Shown here: in pieces, positions 46,401 to 56,875 of the stretch
Numbering within the stretch: position 1 is the stretch's first letter
Layout of the letters: each line of letters opens with the position of its first letter
Assembly (NCBI GenBank): GCA_037074765.1
Contig: JBAMDO010000063.1
Location: forward strand, 124,001 to 188,000
Length of the DNA stretch: 64,000 nt
Source of the DNA: Mansonella perstans
Taxonomy: Eukaryota > Nematoda > Chromadorea > Rhabditida > Onchocercidae
Direction of reading: 5' to 3'
Made by a program: the position numbers and the translations under genes
The notes under the pieces: generated by a model
Seen by the model: only the letters and a program-made list of their open reading frames with translations
Told to the model about the DNA's origin: nothing
The model's database searches: none

Positions 46401-48604
46401 AAAATAGACACTTCTAGCTTAAATTGATGTTTTCTCGGTTATTGTATGCTTTTTTCCATTGATTATTGTAAATTAGGGATATATGATCAATCACAGTTGG
46501 ACGTTCAAATTATGGAACGATACGATGGTAAGAATCCATTTACCCGAGATTCGTTTACCGAAAATGGAGAATGGGAAATTGTTGCAAATCGCACTCGAAA
46601 GGTATTCCTATGCATTAATACACGTACGTCATAATGTCATCATGAGATGTCATCATCATCATGAGATGCAAAACAAAATGAGATTTAATTAGCGATTAGC
46701 TTGAACTAATTAGCTTAAGCTGATATTCTTCCAAAAGCCTTAGCTTTTGAAAGATTAGCATTTCAATATAATTGCACCTGAACAGTTTTTAAGATTAATC
46801 TTTGCACTGTATATTTCTTTTAGGTAGTCCGCAGCCGTCAGACGGCCTTTTCAACAATTGTCTTTGAGTTGCATCTACGACGGCGAGTACTGTATTTTAT
46901 TTATAATATTATTGCACCGTGTTTCATGCTTTCTGTAAGTTTCATAATAGAACAAATCAGAAATTTACAGTAATCGATCTTGATAGTTACATACTGCAAA
47001 AACATGCAGAGAGAAAGAAGCATGCTGTATTTCCCAATCATGCCGTTATTAGTTCATGCACTCTTTAGTGAAAATAAGACAAAAATGAATTATTTTTACA
47101 CTAATTTACCATCGCTTACTTTATTACGGTTAATTAATACAGTTTACTGCATTCATTTCAGGTTTTAACAATGATGCAATTTCTATTGCCATGTGAAAGT
47201 GGTGAAAAAATAACACTTGGCTTGACAGTGCTACTGGCTTATTCCGTTTTCAGCTTTAATATTGCTGAAAACATGCCGGAAACATCAGAAGTTGTTCCTC
47301 TTATCGGTAAATGAAACATTAATATTAAAGAAAGATTTCAATCCTTAACGAATATGTGCTAACAGCTATCATCAGTTTCAGGCAATGTCACTAAAATTAC
47401 TTATTTAATTAATATCGAAGGACTGCAGGATTTGAATAGAAATGTATTGGAAATCATTACCAATATATTTATTCATTTTTCTTTTACATTTTTAAAAAAT
47501 CAACAATGAAAAATTTTTGAATACAGAGAGACTAATGAAGAACTTCAGAAGTAGCAATCCTATGTGCTTGATAATAACTTTAGTATTTTTGAAATTTCTA
47601 TCTGCAATAGTAATATTTTACTAATTGAAATTTTTTCGGATGGTATTTCATTGAAGTTTTTTGTCAAGTGTCCTTTCTAATTTTATAGACAAAAATGCCA
47701 ATTTCAGCGATATATTTAATGGGAATAATGGGAATTTCGGGTCTCAGTGTCTCTCTATCAGTTGTCGTTCTGAACATGCGACACAGCGCTGAAAGGAATT
47801 GCAGGCATTCTTCCAGTTCATTTCATCCATTCTCTATTGCGTAGTTCTGTTCATAAAAATTCAAAAATTTGTTTGATTCAACTGAAATTTGCTTTTATAT
47901 TTAAAATTAAAGGAATCACATTTAGAGCACCATACTGGCTGAATTTTGTTGCTTGTCGAATTCTCGGATGTTTAGCTGGCAAAACAGCGCCGAAAACGCA
48001 CCGGAAAATGGAATACTCAAGAGATGTAAAAGATGTGATGAGCGAGATTGTAGTAATATAATTCGAAAATTGTTTCTAATTTCTTATAAACATTATAATT
48101 CCAAATACAAATTTAGTGTTATCTTTAAAAACCAATTTTAATGATATCAATTCGCTATTTATCAATCATCTGTCGTTTTTCCATTTAATCGATTTCTTTT
48201 TGGAATTTAAAATGCTTTTTTAATAACTAAAAATGATTAACAAAAAATTTGCTCTAACGTATAAATTGATATTAGTAGTCGTTATTCGCGTGGATTCTCT
48301 CAAGTGACAATGTTTCATGCGTGATTGCATCTTTATTATGAAGTGTCCCTTCGATGCGAATAAACTTGAAGCTTTATCTCTGAAGCTGAGACATTTCTGA
48401 TAGCTAAATTCTAAAATTTTTTTTCAGATGGAACGAATCGAAAATGAATATGATCACGACGAATTGGTCGAGGAATGGAAGCACATTTCGATTATTTTCG
48501 ATCGTTTCTTCTTTTGTTGTATTTTTTTCCTTACCAGCGTTGCAACCTTTTTCTTGCTCATAGCTCCAAGTTTCAGTCATCGAGATTTTAGTGTGAATTA
48601 TTGA
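43442..48604 (+). CDS. Cys-loop ligand-gated ion channel, nicotinic-type non-alpha subunit, 12 exons
   Basis: Exons: 43442-43466, 43629-43709, 44113-44303, 45095-45249, 45565-45626, 45933-46031, 46477-46601, 46824-46934, 47162-47306, 47708-47840, 47926-48049, 48428-48604, giving 475 residues. The hydrophobic signal segment is about residues 14-31. The extracellular domain has [18 protein letters not shown] and [12 protein letters not shown]. The Cys-loop C184-x13-C198 contains YFPFDDQF. M1 is about 268-292, M2 about 296-318 ([17 protein letters not shown]; the Glu before M2 favours cations), M3 about 328-354 and M4 about 438-465. Loop C ([20 protein letters not shown]) lacks the paired cysteines of alpha subunits, so this is a non-alpha or divergent member. 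M2-M3 is closest to the alpha7/ACR-16-like type. The M3-M4 loop is short. The first two exons are inferred: only the acceptor at 43627-43628 avoids an in-frame TAA, and the ATG at 43442 with donor ACAG|GTAAGG matches its phase. AATAAA is at 48649-48654. The ligand cannot be told from sequence. Confidence 0.88.
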
Positions 48605-49929
48605 ACTTTCATAATTCTGAGTTCAATTGTAGCGCGAAATTTCAATTAAATAAAATCTGACGTGTAAAAAAATCATTCAAACTCATCGATAAAAATCTGT
48701 GTTAAAACAGAAAATAATTACATATTTTTTAAGATTTCATTCAATGGTTCCTTACTTCCCGGAATTTAATCCAATTCTGATTTTACTGTAAATATTATCA
48801 TGATAATGTCATAAACAAGATAACTGCGCTTCAGTAAATAAATTGAAATTCGTCATCAACATCGCCATGTCGTAAACTTGGAAGATCAATTAGCAAGTTC
48901 AATGTAATGAGAAGGTAGTATTTCAGATGTATCATAAATCTATTAATCGTATTTTCACTATTCTCTCGCAAACATTTATATCTTCATGCTGGGAAAAGTG
49001 AGAAATGCCAGAAATAAGTCATTTGGATCATCGAAAGATGACATGAGATGATTTCACACGCGCCATCTTCAATTAAAACACTTCATTATTAACGTGTGGT
49101 TTTATGAGCGCAAAAGAGTAAAATAAACCAATCTGACGCATTTGATGTCTGTTAGAAACAAAAGTCATCGTTAGCAGCAGTTTCCTTCCACCATTTCGAA
49201 TTTCAGTTAAACTTTCTCTCACAGACCTTTTTTGATCAAAGCACAGTTTCTTCTTTTTTAATATTTCGTTTTAATGCCAATACGTTAATTAAATCAATAA
49301 ATACATTGCTAATATTTGCTGTTCAGAGATTAGCGCTGATGACGGAAGGCGTCAATGAACAATTTGAATAAGATCAACATTAATTGTGATTGTATTGAGA
49401 GAATGCTATCATTGATATACGTCTCTTTCTTCTAAAATTATTGTAGCTGTCCACTATTGGCATCAAAAATGGACCAGTATAATGTTTCGAGACTTCTAGG
49501 ACAAGATTTTATGGCTTGCTTAATCCATTTTCCTCGATTTAAATTTTTACAGTTACAAGACATAGCAATAGTCATTTGTTCATTCGTCTTTTTTTTTTAA
49601 AGTTTCTCTGAAAACAATCACAATCTTTAACCATCTGTACAAATGCTTAATCATATAAATTAATAATTATGAATTAACTTTAAATTTTCCATTTTCTCCT
49701 CAACAGCCGTAATTGCATATTTATTATTGACCTTTTTAATAACGAGATCAATAAATAGACTATGAAATTCTTTTGAAATTGACATTCCAAACTCAACATT
49801 CTAACATTTTTATAAAAATTCTTTCATTTTTATTCTGCATTAAAATTATGTTGAATTTTGAAAGGAATTATTTTCGTTTTTTCGAACGAAATAATTTCTG
49901 TATTATTTCAACACCAAAAACAATTTTGA

Positions 49930-50400
49930 AACTGGAAAATAATGGCTAAAATGAATAAAAAATCTTTGCCTAGGTATTTATCAATTGTCCAAGATCATAG
50001 CTAAATCATTACTGGATGCTTGCCGATGTTGCTATAAAAGGGATAGAGTCCGTCTTCCGGCCTTAGACAGTTAGTAGATACTTAGACAAAGATTTTTTCT
50101 GGTTTTGGCCTTAATTCTCCTTGATACAATTTTATTGTAGCAAATTCTATAGCAAAATAGCATACAACTATTAACCAAACTTTTCACCAATTTTTAACAA
50201 TTTTCAAATTTTCCGACTTTAATAAGTGATCATTCATTTCATATTAAAAAAACAGAAATTTTGATTTATTAAAAATGATTGCTGATAAAATCTTTGCGAA
50301 GAAAAAAAATAACTGAATAGATGAAATTTAGTTTCATTGTTATGATTTACATCAGTTCCTTTTTATTTATCTGCCTTAATCCATTCTTGTGATCTCAGAA
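49930..50400 (-). repeat. Dispersed repeat copy A (with a short internal inverted repeat)
   Basis: The part at 50180-50400 is the reverse complement of 55700-55900; both contain the block read on plus as ATGATTGCTGATAAAATCTT at about 50276. The part at 49935-50030 resembles 52790-52900 directly. Within the copy, AAAATCTTTGCCTAGGTATTTA-like sequence (49957-49982) is inverted at about 50068-50098. Confidence 0.7.
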
Positions 50401-50854
50401 AAAAAAAAAAAAACTGATTTCAGGAAAAAAAATAAAGCGAAATCACTTAAATGGCCTCTCTCGAAACTTTGGGTTAGTGAATTAAGGTAAATTCAGGTTA
50501 AACGACAGGCTGCTTAACTGTTTCCCTTTGGTAAGATAAAACATTTTGTTCTTCGAGGATAGAGTTGAAAATGTCGAGAGGTGACTGCGTTGAGGTGATG
50601 GGGCGTCGGACTGTTCGTGTGTTGAAATTGGAATTGAACCTCGAACGATATTCTTGATTCTTGAATTCTTATATTCTTGAAGCTATATTTTTGAAATATA
50701 TTCCTAAACTCCAGTTATATTCTCTCATTATTTCTTACCATGTAACAGAAGCGATTCGAAAACTAAATTAATATCTAAGAAACTTTAAATGACATTCTAC
50801 AAATAGAATGCAAACTTTTCTTCAATTTACCGTAACTTCATGGTTTTCAACCTT

Positions 50855-51060
50855 TTCGATTGGAATAGGTAGTTATTTATTTCATATTAAAAAAAACAAA
50901 TTCGAAAAAAATTTAATTTATTAAGAATGATTGCTAGTAAAATCTTTGCAAAGCAAAAATAACTGAATGTTGAAGACTTGAAAAAAATCTAGTTTGATTG
51001 TTATGATTTAAATCAGTTACTTTTTATTTATCTGTCTTAATTCATTTTTGTCACTTGCCT
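50855..51060 (-). repeat. Dispersed repeat copy B
   Basis: Direct match to the 50200-50400 part of copy A: TTATTTCATATTAAAAAA, ATGATTGCTxxTAAAATCTT, GTTATGATTTAAATCAGTTxC and TTTTTATTTATCTG follow in the same order. A separate short piece at 50560-50650 matches the reverse complement of 52900-53010 (GGAGCGTCGGACT and TTGAAATTGGAATTGAA). Confidence 0.75.
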
Positions 51061-51431
51061 TGAAATACGGAAAATAAACTAGTCTTAGAAGAATCTATTA
51101 ATATCTGTTATATTAATTAGTTCCGCTGTTAAAGTATAAAAACCACAATTCTTATCTTTTAAATCATTGAAAATTCCTTCAATATCTTTTTCATTATTGA
51201 ACAAAATGCCGGGAGTTTGTTCGATTTGAAGAATGCCATAACAACTGACATTATATGTGCTAAGTTTTGATTAGTTTTCAAGTGTAGTTGAAACAGTTTT
51301 CAAGTGTAATTGTCTCTTAATCAGTTGATGAAACGGCTAATTTTATTGTTTGATTAAGCGTTAACTTTTCTATAACGCAAGATTACCATTATTACGAAGC
51401 CATTATTACAGAATGCAAGAGAATTTCAAAT

Positions 51432-51925
51432 ATGATGAAATTGGTAGTATATCTTGTATTGTTCATTTATTGCCAGCATACTCATAAAAAGATTGTCGGT
51501 GCCACAACCACCACCAAATCAATCAGTGATTATACAATTGCAAGCAAGTCAAGGAAGGTGTTAATTCTTTTTTCGAAAGAAAGCTTGTAAATCTTATATT
51601 AAATATTCATGAAATAAGATTATTTCGTAATAATTCAAAGTTTTTTAGCGATTTAGAATTCAAAGACGTTTGCTAGGAAGCTTATAAAAGATTCTAAATA
51701 TTAGTTTGGATTTTTTGTTGTTATTTACTCTGAAATTATTATCCCCTCTGATCTCTAACCCGCAATGTTTTTTAGTTTGACTGGTTGAAATTGATGGACG
51801 CACTTTGTGTAGAAATTAAACAAGATAGCATTCAGTTACGTGCACATAGAATTTTGTTGTTTTTATATATTTGTTGGTTTCCAGTTGAAAACTTGAAGTT
51901 CACTTGCTTAGACTTGAATGAATGA
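51432..51925 (+). CDS. Possible small secreted peptide gene (2 exons)
   Basis: ATG 51432 opens a frame with a good signal-peptide look (MMKLVVYLVLFIYC) followed by HTHKKIVGATTTTKS. Read without an intron it ends at TAA 51588-51590 (52 residues). With a GTGTTA donor after 51557 and the TTTTTTAG acceptor at 51775 it joins in phase to a second open segment, 51776-51925, giving about 91 residues. The second exon contains FDWLKLMDALCVEIK and a hydrophobic stretch. No family is recognised, the donor is weak and the surroundings are repetitive. Treat it as a candidate only. Confidence 0.25.
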
Positions 51926-51953
51926 TTGATTGCTAGGAATTAATCAAATGAGT

Positions 51954-52358
51954 CAGAATAATCAACAACGTAGCCAAATTCTGATATGAGAACAATAAAT
52001 GATCACTTTTTCCTATATGTAACCATTAATCCATCTGTATATCCAAAATTAATTCTCATAACATATTAGAAAAGCGAATTTGGTCGAAACGTGAAGCAAT
52101 TTGCCAAGTATCTTATCAGAAGCTTATCAACTAAAACTGAATAGTATCTCATTTTCAGAAAATATGGACCACATATCATTGCTCATGCGGCTGATTGATC
52201 ATTGAACTTTCATTTTCCTCCTGTCTTGGATATTGCTTTTCTTGAAAATTTTGTTTATCTTTGACCACTTTCTTTTCAATAATGATAAATGATAAGTTGT
52301 ACTGATAAAGATTTCAAAATTTTATTGAATTTCACAATCTATTCGGAAAATATTCCGG
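51954..52358 (+). repeat. Left arm of a large inverted repeat
   Basis: Its reverse complement matches 53330-53728 over about 400 bp, at very roughly 80 percent identity by eye. Matching blocks include TTGTTGATTATTCTG, GGATTAATGGTTACATATA, AAGCTTCTGATAAGAT, TGTGGTCCATATTT, AAATGAAAGTTCAATGAT and AAATTGTGAAATTCAATAAA. Confidence 0.85.
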
Positions 52359-52599
52359 TTATTAATTAATTAATTCAGTGCAGAGCACATTATGAAACTT
52401 CTCGCTGGTTGTGCCTGAACTTCAATTTGCTGAAATGCTATAATTTAGTTTTTGAAATCGCATTTGTTATATGGTGAAAAATAATGAGAGAAGATAACCG
52501 GTTTACATGTTGAACATGACGGCGGTGATTGATATGCTACAATGAAATTATTCGGTTGATCAGAATAATTCATTTTATACTTTGATAAATTGAAGAAAA

Positions 52600-53090
52600 G
52601 TTAAGTGAAATAAATGATCACTTATCCGAAAAAGTTGAAAACTATTAAATTTAAGAAAAGTTCAGTTAGTAGTTGCAGCTATAAAATTTTCTTCCTATAA
52701 TAAAGCAGTATTAATGAATAAATTCACTCATTTCGATGAATTCTATGATATATATAAAATTAATGTCGATAAAATTGTTTCAAGGAGAATGATAGCCAAA
52801 ATGAGTAAAAAATCATTGTCTAAGTATCTACCAATTGTCTACGATCACAGCTAAATCTTCTGTTATGTATACTTGTCGATGTTACTATAGAAGGGATGGA
52901 CTCTGCCTCGGATTTCAATTCCAATTTCAACGTATGAATAGTCCGACGCTCCATCGTCCCAACACAGCCATCCCTCGACACCTTCAACTCTAGCCTCGAC
53001 GAACAGACGTTTCACCACTTCGCATACTGCCCAAGAGGCCACCTGAGTGAGTACTTTTTTTAGTAATTTTTCATGCATGCATAACAACAG
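52600..53090 (+). repeat. Dispersed repeat copy C, carrying a 74-codon minus-strand ORF
   Basis: 52615-52770 matches 55840-56010 directly: AAATGA(T/C)CACTTAT, GAAAAAGTTG, GCAGTATTAAT, AATAAATTCACTCAT and GATGAATTCTA. 52786-52900 matches copy A. A minus-strand frame at 52863-53087 continues in the homologous piece at 50560-50640 with conserved reading (GASD-x-S-x-VEIGIE), but I recognise no protein family. Confidence 0.75.
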
Positions 53091-53329
53091 ATGTATCTCA
53101 TTTTTCGATATCAGCGATAAGGTTTTTGTTACATCAGAGATTCATCATAATATATTTCATCAATATGTGACACGCGGAAGTGCAGATCAGGACAAATTTT
53201 TTGAATTTTTGCAAGCTAAGTAGGATTAAAATGTGTTTCGTTGGTAAGAAATATTAGTCATATCAATTAAAATATTAACAACATCATTTTAAACAACAAA
53301 CAATAAAAAGAAAATATTGAATAGCATAT

Positions 53330-53728
53330 CAGGAATATTTCTTGAATAAATTGTGAAATTCAATAAACTTTTAAATACGTGTCATTTATCATCACTGAAT
53401 AAAAAGTAATCAAAAATAAACAAAATTTTCAGGAAAAAGAATATCTAAGACAGGAGAAAAATGAAAGTTCAATGATAAATCAGCTGCATAAGTAATAAAA
53501 TGTGGTCCATATTTCCTGGAAATGAGGTAATTTTCCACCTTATTTTTAGCTGTAAGCTTCTGATAAGATGGCTGGCAAATCACTTCACGTTTCGATCAGA
53601 TTCTCTTTTCCTACTATGTTATTTGAGAGCCTATTTTGGATATATAAATGGATTAATGGTTACATATAAAAAACAGTGGTCATTTATGGTCCTCACATCA
53701 GTATTTGGCTACATTGTTGATTATTCTG
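53330..53728 (-). repeat. Right arm of a large inverted repeat
   Basis: Partner of 51954-52358, separated by about 970 bp that contains dispersed repeat copy C. The plus-strand open frame at 53500-53820 lies largely on this arm and carries no recognisable domain, so it is not called as a gene. Confidence 0.85.
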
Positions 53729-54523
53729 GCAGGACTAATGACAGATGTGGACAATTCAAAAAGTGTTTTAATGTCAAGATAGCATGTATATTAACGTGCC
53801 ATTGTGATAGCATATATTAACAAAAAAATTAACAAGTGCTAGAAAACATTCATAATTTCCATTCCAAATATTACAATTCTTGGATTTTTTACAATTTTAA
53901 ATTTAATTGAAATGCTCATCTAACCATAATTATTCATTCGATTAATTTTTAGCATCAAGCATTTATTTCAAGTTTAATCAAGTGAAATAAAAAATGCGAA
54001 ATTAAAGATTTTCATCTTTTTAAAAATTTTTGCTATTACAATAATAACAATTGGTATCAATATTTTTTACATTCAAAAAAATTAAAATTTCTTGGATAAT
54101 TTTGGGTAATTAATTAAATATTGCACTCTTTGGTTTTGCGAAAGGTTTCAAACATATTATTCGTGTTTTTGATTAAAATAACAACTTGAATGTACTATGC
54201 AACTAATGTACTGATAATATTTTTTTTTTTTTTTTATCTAATTTGGTTTTTTTTTTGCTTCAGTTGTAGAAAATCCGAATCACACCTTGCTGTTAATAAA
54301 ATTTCATTCAATTTGATTCATTTATCATTTCTGTAATTCATTTCTGATAATGTTGTAGTGCTGAAATACAGAAAAGAATGAACGGAGAAATTTCTTCGAA
54401 GTAAATTCGAATCTCTTGAAAGTTTCAGCACACTGATGAATATCACAGTTTTCATTTATGTACAAGTTCAATTGAAATTTCGAAAAATTTTTATGTTTTT
54501 CCTTTTTACATTAACCTTAAAAG

Positions 54524-54615
54524 TTCAATAATAAAATAACATTAAGTATTTATATTCAATAATAATAAAATAACCTAGTAATATAATTCAATAATAAAAT
54601 AACACTAAATATTTA
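54524..54615. repeat. Imperfect AT-rich tandem repeat
   Basis: Three units of TTCAATAATAAAATAAC followed by a variable ATTAAGTATTTATA-like tail. Confidence 0.75.
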
Positions 54616-55669
54616 CAACGTATATCGCAATTCTTTCTATCAATTATTTATTTAATAATTTTCATTCGAGCATTTCTTTTTCCTTATTCCTTAGTAAATG
54701 ATTTTTGATAAAACCAACATTTATAGTGTTTGTTATCAATTTCGTTCGAATTTTAGTTAAAATAAGAAAATTTGCATTTGCGACATCATCGTTTGTTCTT
54801 TTTTAACAATTAAATTAAGAAATTTGCAAAAATAAGATTGCAAAATAATGCATTTTGCTTCATACTGCATCACATAATGAAATTTTAAAGAATGTTGATT
54901 TCAAAAACTCCAAAGTTTCGAAAAAAGGAACCAAAAAAAACGGGGAAAAATTTTATTCATTCTAATATAATGGTTGCAGTATTTGCTAAAAAACAGGAGA
55001 AAGATGCTGCTGTCACGTAACAAAACTTCACTCGTTGTCTTTTGCGCAAGCGCATTCTTACATACATAGAACCAATTGAAAATTTTGCTTGAATTTAATT
55101 TTTTAACAAATTTTACATTCTACACGTACCTCTACTTTTCAATGGCAACATTGTTGATTTTCGTTATTTTTATTTTTTGTTTAAAATTGTTCTTATTTGT
55201 TTTTGAAATATATCGTCTATAATTTCAAAATAGAAAATCTGATTAACTTTTCAATTTACTGGCTTTTGATATATTTTCAGATGATTTAGTATTTTTTTCT
55301 TCATGCTTCAAACGTTAAAAAAAAACGTTAAACAATTTTTATTGATTTCATCAGGTCTAGGGATTTTTTTTGAATTTATATACATGTAAATAATTTTGTA
55401 GTTTATATCATTCAAAAATTTTGAAAATTTGTTCGAAATACACTGATACGAATGAAATGTTTGTATATGATAATAACTAAATAAGTCCATGTTATTAGCC
55501 CACGATTAGCAATATATCATGTTACTGTTAGGCAGTCCACCATAATTGATCACAGTCCCGAAATGTAGCATTTAACAATAATTTACAAGTTTTTTTTTTC
55601 ACTTCATTCGTCATCTATTGCGCCATTATGTTGCAGCAGCGACGACACGTTGTGGCAGATTCAATTTGG

Positions 55670-56020
55670 AGCGAAATTCAGTGCTTGAAAAAAGAAACAA
55701 AAATGGATTGAGACAGATAAATAAAAAGAAACTGATGTAAATCATAATAAGGAAACTAGATTTCATCTATCCAGTTAGTTTTGCTTCGCAAAGATTTTAT
55801 CAGCAATCATTTTTAACAAATCAAAAGTTTTTTCTTTTCAATATGAAATAAATGACTACTTATTCCAGTCGAAAAAGTTGGAAATTGTTAAAATTGAAAA
55901 TTTTTATTGATAGTTATATTTTATTTTGCTACAGAATTTGCTTCCTTTAATAACGCAGTATTAATAAATAAATTCACTCATCTCAATGAATTCTAGATTA
56001 AGGTCGATAAAATTCTATTA
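55670..56020 (+). repeat. Dispersed repeat copy D
   Basis: The left half (55700-55830) is the reverse complement of the 50270-50390 part of copy A. The right half (55840-56010) aligns directly with 52615-52770. It therefore links the two halves and gives the most complete view of the element order. Confidence 0.75.
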
Positions 56021-56134
56021 AACCATACATATTCATTTGCTTTTCATCCAAAATAACTGCAATTCAATTATCTCTACCAAATGATTAATTGATTAATTGG
56101 TAATTGGTAATTTTAATAATTAATTGGTACTTCC

Positions 56135-56161
56135 AAAAAAAAAAAAAAAAAAAAAAAAAAA
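56135..56161 (+). repeat. Poly(A) run of about 27
   Basis: Uninterrupted A run after TTGGTACTTCC. It could be the tail of an old retroposed sequence or simple slippage; no source transcript is visible upstream. Confidence 0.8.
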
Positions 56162-56875
56162 CTATTTGATAAATTAAAAAAAGTTGATTAAATGGAAATA
56201 TCGAAATAATACGACGCTTTTTCAATCAAACTGACAAATAAAACTGTACGTCTTTATACGTGATACAATCATTTCATAAAATTACAACTACCGTATAATT
56301 GTGAAGCGTATAAAAAGAAACCATATACTAACGTTTGGCAAGTTTGCCAAAAAAACTATACTTAATTAGATCATATTAAAGTAGAACAATTCAATAAATC
56401 AGTCGCGTAAGCTGCATTATAAGACAAAAATGTCAACTTCATGTCAATGTGATGTCATACGACAGCGTGCTATTCTGTAAACAACAGCCAACCGCAAAAC
56501 AGTTACATAACATTCGTATCAGTGTGCGTTATTTGCAACGGTTAAAAGACTGGGAGATTTATACGTGTTTTTTTCACGTTTCGGATTTAACGTAAGTGTT
56601 TATATGAATATATAATACTATTAAAATTTCATGTAGTTGAAAAATGTATTTATAAGAAGGTAATATAATTACATCACAACTTTCCTTTATTTCATAAAGT
56701 GAAATTTTCAAATTAGATATACGAAATTCGGTGTCCAAATTTCATTTATGGTAACAAGAAATCATACCTACACTTTATGTAGTCTATGAAAAGGTTTTCT
56801 ACTACTTATCCAGTATTCATTATATCGCTCTTTTGCCTTTTCACCTTCAACAAAATAATATTTAAGAGGTTACAC

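Larger units (their letters stand above)
48605..56875. other. Repeat-rich gene-poor region of 8.3 kb
   Basis: It contains a dispersed repeat family in both orientations, a large inverted repeat (51954-53728), a tandem AT-rich repeat (54524-54615), a T run near 54220-54236 and an A run of about 27 at 56135-56161. One weakly supported small gene is proposed at 51432-51925. The last 400 bp are less AT-rich and end in TTTAACGTAAGTG (about 56585-56597), possibly a non-coding first exon and donor of the downstream TBC gene. Confidence 0.55.

Noticed and set aside
53500..53820. 106-codon plus-strand frame
   Set aside because: It lies on the right arm of the inverted repeat; the left arm does not conserve the frame and no domain is visible.
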